From the NCBI GenBank assembly GCA_021324135.1, contig JAJPJO010000386.1, positions 1-53,747 of the forward strand: 53,747 nucleotides of DNA, written 5' to 3'. The translations under genes and the position numbers were made by a program. Shown piece after piece: positions 16,266-24,712 of this stretch. The DNA is from Pseudomonadota bacterium (GTDB taxonomy: Bacteria; Cyanobacteriota; Vampirovibrionia; Obscuribacterales; Obscuribacteraceae). The notes beneath the pieces are model-generated. The model had not been told where the DNA came from. It did not search any database and saw only the letters and a program-made list of their open reading frames with translations. How positions within the stretch are numbered: position 1 is the stretch's first letter; every line of letters starts with the position of its first letter.

Positions 16266-17684
16266 TTACGTTTCCTGCGCCGGGCCGTAGTCGCTGACGG
16301 GCAGATTGAAAGTCCAGGCTATGGCTTCGCGCGCTGTTTGCAAGCTGGGCGGAACACGCAAAAAATAGAATTTGTAAGTGCCGTCCGGCTCAGGGGTAGA
16401 ATTTTGGACGCGCACCATCAAGATAGGCTCATCATGCGGCATCTCTTTGCGGTAAAGCTCGCCGCATTCGTCCTTTTGAATCAGTTCCGCACCCGACTCT
16501 TGAATGTAGCGGGCGACGCCGAAGGTATCAACCATCAAACGTCGAACGGCTGCATTTTCTGCTCCGGCGATATCACTGATTGAAAGAGACTCGGGTTGTT
16601 CGATCAACTTGCGAGGCATGAGGATGCCTTCGATCGAGAAAACCTCATATCCGTCTGCGTAGACGATGCTTGGACCGTTATGATTGCTCAGCCTTAGCTG
16701 CTCGTCAAAAACGCTTTTCGCCGGATTCATGCCGATGAAGCAAACATTCTCGAAGAAAACATACCAGGGTGCTGCTTGATACAGAGCGGACCACCGCTTC
16801 AGTTCTTCTTGCAGCTTTGTTGGTATGGCGACAATGTCATTCATGTGCTCGGAGGCGAAGCCGTAACTGAGTAAATCCGGCGTTTCCCACACTGCCACAC
16901 CTCTGGGTACAAGTTTTTCACCGGCCAGCCGGAAAAGCATTTGTCCGGATGGAGAGTTGCTGACCAGGTTAAATGTCGGCTGATCAATCGTGCCGTTTGT
17001 AACAGCGAATAGGGTGGCGGCTCGGTTGAGAAAGCGATTGACCAGGACCTTGAATCCGAAACGGAAATAACCGACCAGACGCGAATCAAGATGGGCGTTG
17101 AAATGATCGACTATGCTTCTACTCAAATCCTTGAAGTCGAGCTCAAAGTCGGCTGTTAAACATTCACCAGCTCCGCGCCCGATCAGATCGGGATGGAGGA
17201 ACTTCAACCGCTCTATCAAACCATCCTCAAAAGATGAATGTTGAGACTTTGAAAGTACAGGAGCGAGTTCGGCGCCAACATCCAGCGGGCTCTTCATACC
17301 CCGGGTCTTCTGATCCAGGCAAAATAGATAAAAGCAGAGTGCGGCTGGACTCTCGCAGTAAACCAACACCGGGGCATCGAGTGATTTTGTGGCATACAAA
17401 TTAGCGATCTCAGGCTCGAGAATTGTAGTGTCGGGTTTTCGAGCAGGCGCACTGAGCAGGATTTCCCATTTGCCGACATATTTATCCAGTGCCTTTTTCT
17501 GCTCGCCAGTCAGAACCTCCTTGCCCATGTTGAGCCGGCGGTCGACTTCATATTCGACCTCCTCCGGAGAAATATTATTGACGCGCATCGGCCCGGCGCA
17601 TATTTCTCTCCAGGGGGCACCGGCGATTGCCTGCCTGACTATAACCTCAAATACCTGAGCACGTACTCCTGGTCCAAAGGTCAT
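16266..17684 (-). CDS. DUF6745-type protein of unknown function
   Basis: 472 aa, cytoplasmic with no signal peptide. The C-terminal half resembles the DUF6745 family. It has an HNGPSIVYADGYEVF segment (compare GP-x-I-x-YADG), ISDIAGAENAAVRRLMVDTFG, GELYRKE, then VQNSTPEPDGTYKFYFLRV, where NSTPEPDG is the hallmark, and TAREAIAWTFNLPVSDY. I know no biochemical role for this family. It is convergent with murF (6-bp gap) and divergently placed next to the PolX-like gene. Family assignment is from memory of the motif, not a search. Confidence 0.65.
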   Translation of the reverse strand: MTFGPGVRAQVFEVIVRQAIAGAPWREICAGPMRVNNISPEEVEYEVDRRLNMGKEVLTGEQKKALDKYVGKWEILLSAPARKPDTTILEPEIANLYATKSLDAPVLVYCESPAALCFYLFCLDQKTRGMKSPLDVGAELAPVLSKSQHSSFEDGLIERLKFLHPDLIGRGAGECLTADFELDFKDLSRSIVDHFNAHLDSRLVGYFRFGFKVLVNRFLNRAATLFAVTNGTIDQPTFNLVSNSPSGQMLFRLAGEKLVPRGVAVWETPDLLSYGFASEHMNDIVAIPTKLQEELKRWSALYQAAPWYVFFENVCFIGMNPAKSVFDEQLRLSNHNGPSIVYADGYEVFSIEGILMPRKLIEQPESLSISDIAGAENAAVRRLMVDTFGVARYIQESGAELIQKDECGELYRKEMPHDEPILMVRVQNSTPEPDGTYKFYFLRVPPSLQTAREAIAWTFNLPVSDYGPAQET

Positions 17685-17838
17685 TGGATTGACTCCTGCA
17701 TCCCTCTCGCCTAAACCGAATTTCCTCTTAGCCCATCATATGAATTTTTCGCTTCTCAAGCAATTGATGAAGATCGCACCGAACAGTTTAAAATATGCGA
17801 CTAAGTCAGATGTGAAGCTTTATAGAGATACAAATCTC

Positions 17839-19548
17839 ATGCCGGATAAATTTGAGATTGCCAATGCCTTACGCGAGACAGGAATCCTGTTGAGTATTCA
17901 GGGCCAAAATCAGTATAAAGCACGCGCTTATATGAACGGTGCATTGACAATCGAAAGTCTTTCCGAAAGTGTCGATAAACTGATCGAGGAAGACCGCCTG
18001 ACAGAGCTGCCGGGCATTGGACCCAGCCTGGCTGCGAGCATTCAGGAAATTTATAGCCTGGGCGAATCAAAACTTCTTCGTCATTTAAGAAAAGAGCTGC
18101 CGCCTGGTGTGATCGAATTATCTCGCGTTCCTGGAATGACTTTGAAGAGAATTCAGGCGCTCCACAAAGACCTGGGCATTGAAAGCCTGGAAGAGCTGGA
18201 GCAAGCTTGTCTTGAAGGTCGCGTCAGGAAAGTAAAAGGTTTCGGCCAAAAAACCGAGCAAACCATCCTCAGTGGCATTCGATCGTATCGCGAAAATAAA
18301 CAACGAATATTATTGCTTGATGCTCTGGAGATCAGTGAGCAATTGCTTCATCACATAAAGAATCTGACTAAAGTTGAAAGCATAGAGATCGCCGGTGCAA
18401 TAAGGCGCTGGGAGGAAGTGATTGACGAGATCGAGATTGTGGTTGCCTCGCAAGACGCAGAGCCGATTTTTGCCGCCCTTGAATCTTTCCCGCTCAACAC
18501 TCGGGTTGAAGCGCGCGATCATTCAAGCATGCGCGTGCGCCTCACATATGGTATCACCGCCACCTGCTATGTAACCGATTCGTTTGCCACCAGACTCATT
18601 GAGCGAACGGCCTTGCCGGCTCATTTCGAGCGCCTGCAAGAATTGGCTGCTAAGCAGAATCTGGTTCTGATGCCCGATCAATTTCAAAAGGGCAACAAAA
18701 GAATTCAGGTCAGGGGTGAGGATGATGTTTATAAACAGATCGGTCTGCATCCTGTGCCGCCGGAGTTGCGCGTCGGGCTGAATGAATTGGAAGAGGCTGA
18801 GAAAGCGGGCTTTGATGATTTAATCGAATTGGAAAACATAAAAGGAATGACTCACTGCCACACGACATTTTCAGATGGTCGGTACTCTGTTCTGGACATG
18901 GCAAGGGCAGCCGAAAAGATGGGCATGAGTTATTTGACCATTACCGATCATTCTCCAAGCGCACATTATGCAGGCGGGCTAGATAAGCGCCGCTTGCAGG
19001 AGCAGTGGCGTGAAATCGAAAAGGCACAAGAGCAGGTCGGCATAAGACTATTGAAGGGAACTGAATGTGACATCCTTGCCGATGGCGCCCTCGATTATCC
19101 CGATGATGTGTTGGAACGCTTCGATGTAATTATTGCCAGCGTTCACTCACGATTCAAATTGGATTACGACCAGATGACCGAGCGTCTTCTCCGTTGCATG
19201 AAGATTCCATTATTCAAGATCTGGGGACATCCGCTCGGGCGGCTAGTTTTGAGGCGCGAGCCAATCAATTGCGATGTCGAGAGAATTCTTGAGGCTATGG
19301 CCTCTGCCCCGGCTGCCATAGAGATAAATAGCGACCCGTATAGATTGGATATCGAGCCGAAATGGGCGCGCCTCGCTAAAGAAAAGGGAATCAAATTCAT
19401 TATATCCACTGATGCTCACTCGATTCGCGATTACGAGAATTTGCCCTTTGGAGTTCATCTGGCGCGTCGTGCCGGCATAAGACGACAAGACGTACTTAAC
19501 ACATGGAACGTCGAGCGATTTGCCGATTTCGTGCGACCAGCAGGTTAG
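17839..19548 (+). CDS. PolX-family protein with degenerate polymerase site and intact PHP domain
   Basis: 569 aa from the ATG at 17839 (MPDKFEIANALRETG), the usual PolX beginning and length; longer in-frame starts reach back to 17689. N-terminal helix-hairpin-helix repeats (LTELPGIGPSLAASIQ, VKGFGQKTEQTIL) bind DNA. In the nucleotidyltransferase domain AGAIRRWEEV matches family AGSLRRWRE, but the two metal-binding Asp are Glu (DEIE, 196-199) and the third Asp of VDLR is replaced (ATCY, 241-244). The PHP domain is complete: His339, His341, TDH 370-371, Glu409, ASVHS, GHP and STDAHS. Expected activity is metal-dependent 3'-5' exonuclease or phosphoesterase with little or no polymerase function; this is inference. 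It is followed by a DNA ligase gene. Confidence 0.85.
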   Translation: MPDKFEIANALRETGILLSIQGQNQYKARAYMNGALTIESLSESVDKLIEEDRLTELPGIGPSLAASIQEIYSLGESKLLRHLRKELPPGVIELSRVPGMTLKRIQALHKDLGIESLEELEQACLEGRVRKVKGFGQKTEQTILSGIRSYRENKQRILLLDALEISEQLLHHIKNLTKVESIEIAGAIRRWEEVIDEIEIVVASQDAEPIFAALESFPLNTRVEARDHSSMRVRLTYGITATCYVTDSFATRLIERTALPAHFERLQELAAKQNLVLMPDQFQKGNKRIQVRGEDDVYKQIGLHPVPPELRVGLNELEEAEKAGFDDLIELENIKGMTHCHTTFSDGRYSVLDMARAAEKMGMSYLTITDHSPSAHYAGGLDKRRLQEQWREIEKAQEQVGIRLLKGTECDILADGALDYPDDVLERFDVIIASVHSRFKLDYDQMTERLLRCMKIPLFKIWGHPLGRLVLRREPINCDVERILEAMASAPAAIEINSDPYRLDIEPKWARLAKEKGIKFIISTDAHSIRDYENLPFGVHLARRAGIRRQDVLNTWNVERFADFVRPAG

Positions 19549-19565
19549 ATTGTGAATTCAGGAAA

Positions 19566-20573
19566 ATGTCGAAGAACGAAATAAAGACTGATTATTTGCC
19601 GATGGAGGCGCAGCTCGTGAAAGAATTGCCCGCATCAGGCGAATGGCAGTTCGAGCCGAAATGGGATGGTTTTCGCTGTCTGGCACACAAGCACGACAGC
19701 CAGATAGATCTCGTTTCGAAAAACGGTCAGCCCCTGGCCCGCTACTTTCCTGAGGTTGTTCATTTTCTTCAGCAAATCGAAGCAGAGCATTTCGTTTTAG
19801 ATGGCGAACTGGTTGTTCCGGAGGGAAGACTTCTCTCTTTCGATAAGTTGCTGCAACGCATTCACCCGGCTGAAAGCCGGATAAATAAACTGTCTAAGGA
19901 GACTCCGGCAAACTATATAGTCTTCGATTTGCTTGTCACCGAGGATGGTGACTCGATAGTCGAATTGCCTCTGAGTGCCAGACGCGAAAAACTGGAGAAA
20001 TTTTCCGAGCAGTTCTTGCGAGGCAGAAAGAGCATTGCCATAACGCCCGCGACACAGGACATCGATGTGGCTCGAGAATGGCTCGAACAGCGGGGATCGC
20101 TGACCGATGGGGTGATTGCCAAACGCCTGGACAGCTCCTATCAATCGGGCAATCGCAAGGGCATGTTGAAGGTGAAGCGTAAGCGGACCGCGGATTGCGT
20201 CATCGGCGGGTTTCGTTATGGGACTAATTCATCTCTGGTGGGATCGCTATTGCTCGGCTTGTATGATTTTGAAGGAGAGCTGCATCATGTCGGTTTTACC
20301 TCAGGCCTCGCCGGCATCGATAAGAAGAAGCTTACTTCACAGCTCGAGCAATTGAAGAGCAAGGAGTCATTTACGGTGAATGTGCCTGGTGCACCCAGCC
20401 GCTGGAGTACCGAGCGAAGCACGAGCTGGCAGCCGGTAAAACCCGAGCTGGTAATTGAAGTTGAATACGATCATATAAGCAACGGCCGGTTTCGCCATGG
20501 CACTAAATTGTTGCGCTGGCGCCCTGATAAGGCGGCAAAGCAATGCATGATGGATCAAATTAAGGTTCAGTGA
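19566..20573 (+). CDS. ligC: ATP-dependent DNA ligase, LigC-like
   Basis: 335 aa from the ATG at 19566, which has AGGAAA directly upstream; an in-frame start at 19503 would overlap the previous gene by 46 bp. Ligase motifs: nucleophile Lys32 in EPKWDGFR (KxDG), VLDGELVV, YIVFDLLV, TDGVIAKRLDSSYQSG and MLKVKRKR. The C-terminal OB-fold includes CVIGGFRYG and VGSLLLGLYD. The N-terminal PMEAQLVKELP and QPLARYFPEV match the mycobacterial LigC/bacterial LigD-ligase group. It seals nicks using ATP and is probably a repair enzyme. It lies 17 bp after the PolX-like gene, so the pair is likely one repair operon. No Ku or LigD primase gene is in the window. Confidence 0.9.
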   Translation: MSKNEIKTDYLPMEAQLVKELPASGEWQFEPKWDGFRCLAHKHDSQIDLVSKNGQPLARYFPEVVHFLQQIEAEHFVLDGELVVPEGRLLSFDKLLQRIHPAESRINKLSKETPANYIVFDLLVTEDGDSIVELPLSARREKLEKFSEQFLRGRKSIAITPATQDIDVAREWLEQRGSLTDGVIAKRLDSSYQSGNRKGMLKVKRKRTADCVIGGFRYGTNSSLVGSLLLGLYDFEGELHHVGFTSGLAGIDKKKLTSQLEQLKSKESFTVNVPGAPSRWSTERSTSWQPVKPELVIEVEYDHISNGRFRHGTKLLRWRPDKAAKQCMMDQIKVQ

Positions 20574-20711
20574 GCGTCGGGCTCGTTTTTCACATCATGG
20601 CAGTCGCGCGCTCAAAGTTCGATCACCTCAAAGTTCCGTATTCAATGGGAACCTAAACGAGTGAAAGTTCTTCTTACCTGAAGATTTCAGTGCATGCAGG
20701 AGAAACAATCC

Positions 20712-21323
20712 ATGTTTAGATTCTTATTGGGAGCTTGTGCCGGTGCCTTCGCAGCAATATTTCTGGGACCCAGATTGAAAGAAGGAGCCAAGAGGGCAAA
20801 GGAAGACGCAAAACGCGTTGTTGAATTGGTCGATCAAAAAAAACAAGAATACTCTGAAAAACTTCAAGAGGGCGTTCATCAGTTGAGCGACAAGACAGCT
20901 GAGAAAATGGATGCTCTGAAGAACAAGACGAACGAGGCGACGCAGGCAATGGCAGAGCGCTCCACGGAACTGGCCAACAATACTGCAGAGTTGGCGAATA
21001 CGACAGCGGAAAGAATTGCTGAGAAAACAGACCTTCTGGCAGATCGGGCCAAAGATCTCATGCAAACGGCAGCCGATCGCACGAGCGAACTAGCCGAAAA
21101 GACTTCTCGAGTTGCAGATAGCACCGCCAAGAAGGCGGCTGAAAAGACTGATGAGCTTAAGAGCAATGCTCAGGAAATGAGCAGAAAAGCTGCAGACCGA
21201 ACGAGCGAATTCGCCAAGGATGCGGCTAAGAAGGCCAATAACTTGTCGATGGATTTCAGACCGGCCGCCAATCAAAGCGGAGCGAACGAGCCACCTAAGC
21301 CAAATATTAAACCGACACCATAG
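20712..21323 (+). CDS. LEA/YtxH-like amphipathic helical protein
   Basis: 203 aa from the ATG at 20712, with AGGAGA 8 nt upstream. A short hydrophobic N-terminus (FLLGACAGAFAAIFLGP) resembles YtxH-type anchors. A long Ala/Lys/Glu/Thr-rich helix follows with roughly 11-residue periodicity (TAEKMDALKNK, TAERIAEKTDLLADRAKDL, AADRTSELAEKTSRVADS), like group-3 LEA proteins. The C-terminus is Pro/Asn-rich. Such proteins are associated with desiccation and membrane stress. It is first of a probable stress cluster that continues through 24668. Confidence 0.72.
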   Translation: MFRFLLGACAGAFAAIFLGPRLKEGAKRAKEDAKRVVELVDQKKQEYSEKLQEGVHQLSDKTAEKMDALKNKTNEATQAMAERSTELANNTAELANTTAERIAEKTDLLADRAKDLMQTAADRTSELAEKTSRVADSTAKKAAEKTDELKSNAQEMSRKAADRTSEFAKDAAKKANNLSMDFRPAANQSGANEPPKPNIKPTP

Positions 21324-21356
21324 ACGGCACTACGAAACCTTCCGGAGGAAGAGGAT

Positions 21357-21797
21357 ATGCATAATCCGATAGATTGTTTGAACGGTCTGTTGCGAGGCGA
21401 GATCTCGGCTGTTGAAACGTACGAACAAGCGATCGAGAAGTTTAAGACAAAGAGGTACTCTCCCATACTCTCGGAATGCCAATCAGAGCATGAGGAGCGC
21501 GTCTTGCGTTTGCGCAGCAAAATCGAGAGTCTGGGCGGTCAACCTGCCCAGCGGGCTGGTGCCTGGGGTGCCTTTGCAAAATTCTTGGAAGGATCGGCTG
21601 CTTTGCTTGGAGACAAGCCCTCCGTCGACTTGCTCGAGGAAGGCGAAGACCATGGGTTGAAAGCGTATAAGGATGAGTGCGCGAAGTGCGACAATCCTGA
21701 GGTGCGCACATTTATTGAAAGTGAGTTGCTGCCAGGTCAGGAAAGGACGCATTCGACTTTGCATGCCTTGAAAGCAAAACTGGAGGAAACACCATGA
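21357..21797 (+). CDS. DUF2383 ferritin-like four-helix protein
   Basis: 146 aa. NPIDCLNGLLRGEISAVETYEQAIEKF, then SECQSEHEERVLRLRSKIESLGG and FIESELLPGQERTHSTLHAL, match the DUF2383 (PA2169-type) four-helix bundle. The Glu and His residues (ETYEQA, EHEER, ERTHS) are arranged as in ferritin-like folds, though metal binding is unproven in this family. GGAGGAAGAGG precedes the ATG; it partly sits in a small cttcc/ggaag hairpin. Its last 4 bp overlap the next gene (ATGA), indicating coupling. Confidence 0.8.
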   Translation: MHNPIDCLNGLLRGEISAVETYEQAIEKFKTKRYSPILSECQSEHEERVLRLRSKIESLGGQPAQRAGAWGAFAKFLEGSAALLGDKPSVDLLEEGEDHGLKAYKDECAKCDNPEVRTFIESELLPGQERTHSTLHALKAKLEETP

Positions 21798-22792
21798 ATG
21801 AGAACGTAAGCGCACGAGATATGGGGAGCAAACTGAATGCTCCCGAGCGAAAAGTGCACAACGAAGAGAACAGCGAGACATTTAAGGAGAAGGGCGCCAA
21901 GACTGATGATGGGCAGAAGGAGGAGGGGCAGATGTCTGCCATGGATAAAGAGACCATGGCCGGTGAATCTGAGTCCCCGGGCGACCCATTTGCAATGCTC
22001 ATTGAAGATCATAATAAAGTTAAGAAGAACTTCGAGATCTTCCAAGATGAACAAAAGAAAGACAAATTTTCCATAGTTGAGGAGACTATCCTTGCTCTGA
22101 CCGTGCATACGAAATTAGAAGAAGAGCTGGTTTATCCTCTTCTCAAGCGAAACGACGAGGATATGATGCATGAGGCAGAAGAAGAGCATCGAGTGGTCGA
22201 TTTTGTCATCACTGAACTGAAAGAATTAGATGCGCAAGATGAAAAGTTCAAAGCCAAATTCAAAGTGCTGACTGAACTGGTCAAACATCATATTAAGGAA
22301 GAGGAAGGGGAAATGTTTCCCGAGCTTAGAGAACTCGACCTGGACTTTGACGAGCTGGCCAGAAAAATGCGAGAGCGAAAGGCAGAACTCGAGGAAGAAT
22401 ATTCCGATCTTGATTCAGTTGAGCCCTTGCAGTCAACAGTAACCAAAGGGCATCGCACATCTAGTGCACGCAAGCGGCCGACGCGCAAATCAGTGAGCGC
22501 ACGCAAGGGAACACAGCGCAAGAGCGTATCGACCAGCAAATCAAAGAGCCGAGCAGGTGGAAAGACAGCCTCATCCTCATCGGCGAAGAAGAGCGCCGCA
22601 GGAAAAAAGGGAAGCAGCAAAAGGAGCAATGCAAAAACGGCCGCCAAACGATCCACAGGCGCACGGACAGCATCAACTAAGAAGCTCAGCCGTTCATCAG
22701 GTAGCAAATCATCAAAAGCGAAATCGAAAGCCGGATCTAAGGGTGGAAAAATGTCCTCCAGAGCAAAAACAGGAAGCAAGCGGAGAAAGTAA
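21794..22792 (+). CDS. Hemerythrin domain fused to histone-like Lys/Ser tail
   Basis: 332 aa. An acidic N-terminus of about 70 residues precedes an HHE hemerythrin domain at about 70-205: MLIEDHNKVKKNFEIF, LTVHTKLEEELVYPLL, EAEEEHRVVDFVI and LVKHHIKEEEGEMFPEL carry the His/Glu di-iron ligands. From about residue 225 to the end comes a Lys/Ser/Ala/Arg-rich tail (KKSAAGKKGSSKRSNAK type) resembling histone H1 or AlgP, expected to bind DNA or polyanions. The combination suggests a di-iron protein placed on the nucleoid, perhaps protecting DNA from peroxide, oxygen or NO; this is inference. It starts within the stop of DUF2383, and the ADH gene begins 3 bp later. Confidence 0.85.
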   Translation: MNENVSARDMGSKLNAPERKVHNEENSETFKEKGAKTDDGQKEEGQMSAMDKETMAGESESPGDPFAMLIEDHNKVKKNFEIFQDEQKKDKFSIVEETILALTVHTKLEEELVYPLLKRNDEDMMHEAEEEHRVVDFVITELKELDAQDEKFKAKFKVLTELVKHHIKEEEGEMFPELRELDLDFDELARKMRERKAELEEEYSDLDSVEPLQSTVTKGHRTSSARKRPTRKSVSARKGTQRKSVSTSKSKSRAGGKTASSSSAKKSAAGKKGSSKRSNAKTAAKRSTGARTASTKKLSRSSGSKSSKAKSKAGSKGGKMSSRAKTGSKRRK

Positions 22793-22795
22793 TTT

Positions 22796-24022
22796 ATGAA
22801 AGCAGTAGTCTTTAAAGGAGTAGGCAATATCGCGCTTGAGGATGTTCCCAATCCACAAATCAAAGATCCAGAAGATGCCATAATTCGCATTACAGCCACA
22901 TCCATTTGCGGGACCGATTTGCATATGGTGCGCGGCACCATGCCTGGTATGGAAAAAGGGACAATACTGGGTCATGAGGCCATCGGCATTGTTGAGGAAT
23001 GCGGCCCGGAGGTGAAGAATTTCAAGCCCGGAGATCGAGTGATTGTTTGCTCGACGATCGCCTGTGGTCAGTGTGTATTTTGTCTTGCGGAGGAATACAG
23101 CTCTTGCGATCGAGCTAATCCGAACGGTCCGGAGGCAGGAACGCCATTTTTCGGCGGACCCAAACTGAGCGGGCCTTTTGATGGACTGCAAGCTGAGCGT
23201 GCTCATATTCCATTCGCTGATACAGTTCTTGTAGACTTGCCTGAAACAATATCGGATGAAGATGGTTTGCTTTGCTCGGACATTTTCCCGACCGGTTTCA
23301 TGGCGGCTGAAATTTGCGATGTCCGAAAAGGTGATTATGTAGCGGTTTTTGGATGCGGACCGGTCGGTCAGATGGCTATTGCATCAGCAAAGCTTTTGGG
23401 AGCGAAGCAGGTGTTCGCCATCGATGTGATACCGGATAGGTTGGCCAGGGCAGCTGAGCAGGGAGCCGTTATCATAAATTATGACGAGGAGAATCCGGTC
23501 AAACGTCTCAAGGAGCTGACCAACGGCTTTGGACCAGACGGTGTCATTGATGCTGTCGGAGTCGACGCTCAGCAACCGCATGCCGGTCCAGCGAAAGGAA
23601 ATGCTGTCAAGGATGCTATGAATATCGTCGAGCAAAAGACGGTAGCACCATGGGCGGTTCTATTCGGCGGCCAATGGAGACAGGGTGACGCTCCCTCGCA
23701 AGTGCTTCAATGGTGCGTAGAGTCAGTACGGAAGAGTGGTGTAATTGCAATTGCGGGTGTCTATCCGCAGACTGCTAAGTTCTTTCCCATTGGCATGGCA
23801 ATGCAGAAGGGTTTGACGACAAGAGCAGCCAATTGCAGCCACCGCAAATACATCCCGCGATTGTTGCAGATAATTGAAGAAGGAAGATTCAGACCTTCAC
23901 AAGTATTGTCTGTCTCGTCTGACATGGGTGATGTAATAACCTGTTATAAGAATTTCGATCGCCGAGAACTAGGTTGGCTCAAGGTAGAGCTCTTGCCCGG
24001 TCAATCCAGACAAGCCGCTTGA
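22796..24022 (+). CDS. Zinc-dependent alcohol/formaldehyde dehydrogenase family protein
   Basis: 408 aa medium-chain dehydrogenase. Catalytic Zn ligands are Cys38 (CGTD) and His60-Glu61 (GHE). The structural-Zn Cys run is CGQCVFCLAEEYSSC. The Rossmann motif is VFGCGPVGQMAI. The long insert after the Cys run and the length resemble glutathione-independent formaldehyde dehydrogenase-like enzymes, often found in stress operons. GGAGAAAG precedes the ATG, which starts 3 bp after the hemerythrin gene. Substrate uncertain; aldehyde detoxification is the likely role. A hairpin terminator follows at 24050. Confidence 0.88.
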   Translation: MKAVVFKGVGNIALEDVPNPQIKDPEDAIIRITATSICGTDLHMVRGTMPGMEKGTILGHEAIGIVEECGPEVKNFKPGDRVIVCSTIACGQCVFCLAEEYSSCDRANPNGPEAGTPFFGGPKLSGPFDGLQAERAHIPFADTVLVDLPETISDEDGLLCSDIFPTGFMAAEICDVRKGDYVAVFGCGPVGQMAIASAKLLGAKQVFAIDVIPDRLARAAEQGAVIINYDEENPVKRLKELTNGFGPDGVIDAVGVDAQQPHAGPAKGNAVKDAMNIVEQKTVAPWAVLFGGQWRQGDAPSQVLQWCVESVRKSGVIAIAGVYPQTAKFFPIGMAMQKGLTTRAANCSHRKYIPRLLQIIEEGRFRPSQVLSVSSDMGDVITCYKNFDRRELGWLKVELLPGQSRQAA

Positions 24023-24049
24023 GTATTGTTAAGCGCGGCCGTACTGAGA

Positions 24050-24085
24050 AGAGAGCAGGCTCAGATCTGCTCTCTCTTGCTTTAA
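24050..24085 (+). terminator. Hairpin after dehydrogenase gene
   Basis: Perfect 9-bp stem agagagcag (24050-24058) with ctgctctct (24067-24075) and an 8-nt loop, then cttgctttaat. The T-run is interrupted, so termination strength is uncertain, but position 28 bp after the stop fits. Confidence 0.55.
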
Positions 24086-24215
24086 TAAAACAGGCGCATG
24101 GTCTCTTTTTTGAAACAATTTGCAGCCGTTTTCCGAGTTGTTGACACAAAACAAACAATGCTCCGTCCAGATCAACGCATCACCGATGCCGTAGGGAAGG
24201 ATGGAGGAAGAGGTA

Positions 24216-24668
24216 ATGAATTTGATTGCAAACATTCTCGGTGTGATCCTGGTATTAACCGGATTGATAGGCTTTTTTAGCCATGACTTCATGAGAATGG
24301 ATTTGAATCCCGCGCACGACATTCTGTTAATTATTCTTGGTGCCATTTCTTTATACTTTGGCATTAAAGGAACACGTTTTCAGGCGCGCAATATGTGCCG
24401 TGTATTGGGTGTGTTGTTTGCGATTTTAGGTGTGATCACCTTGTTCGCAGGAACCGGAGTAGCCACTGCCGGTAATGTCAACATTCCAGCCGCGCACGTC
24501 TTGAAACTGGTGCCTGGTCATCTCGAGTATACAACTGCAGATGGTGTCAGAGATCTGATTGTAGGGATCATCGGTTTGATCGCAGGTTTCTTACCGAGAA
24601 GGCAAGAAGTCGAGCTCGAAATGAAGGCTAGAGAGGCCCAGGAGAATTTGACCGGAAGGCGAGTTTAA
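24216..24668 (+). CDS. Small four-helix membrane protein (DUF4383-like)
   Basis: 150 aa from the ATG at 24216 with GAGG 2 nt and GGAAGAGG upstream; an upstream in-frame start at 24201 lies within that ribosome site. Four hydrophobic helices: IANILGVILVLTGLIGFF, AHDILLIILGAISLYFGI, CRVLGVLFAILGVITLF and GVRDLIVGIIGLIAGFL, with the HDILLIILGAISLYFG pattern of DUF4383. The C-terminus is charged. It probably belongs to the stress-associated cluster but is separated from the dehydrogenase by a likely terminator. Function unknown. Confidence 0.75.
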   Translation: MNLIANILGVILVLTGLIGFFSHDFMRMDLNPAHDILLIILGAISLYFGIKGTRFQARNMCRVLGVLFAILGVITLFAGTGVATAGNVNIPAAHVLKLVPGHLEYTTADGVRDLIVGIIGLIAGFLPRRQEVELEMKAREAQENLTGRRV

Positions 24669-24712
24669 GCAACCGAGCAAGGGCGCCGAAGACCGGCGAA
24701 CCCCGGAAATGA

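Noticed and set aside
22288..22941. Minus-strand open frame of 217 aa
   Set aside because: Antisense to the repetitive Lys/Ser tail of the hemerythrin gene; low complexity, no ribosome site and overlaps well-supported genes.
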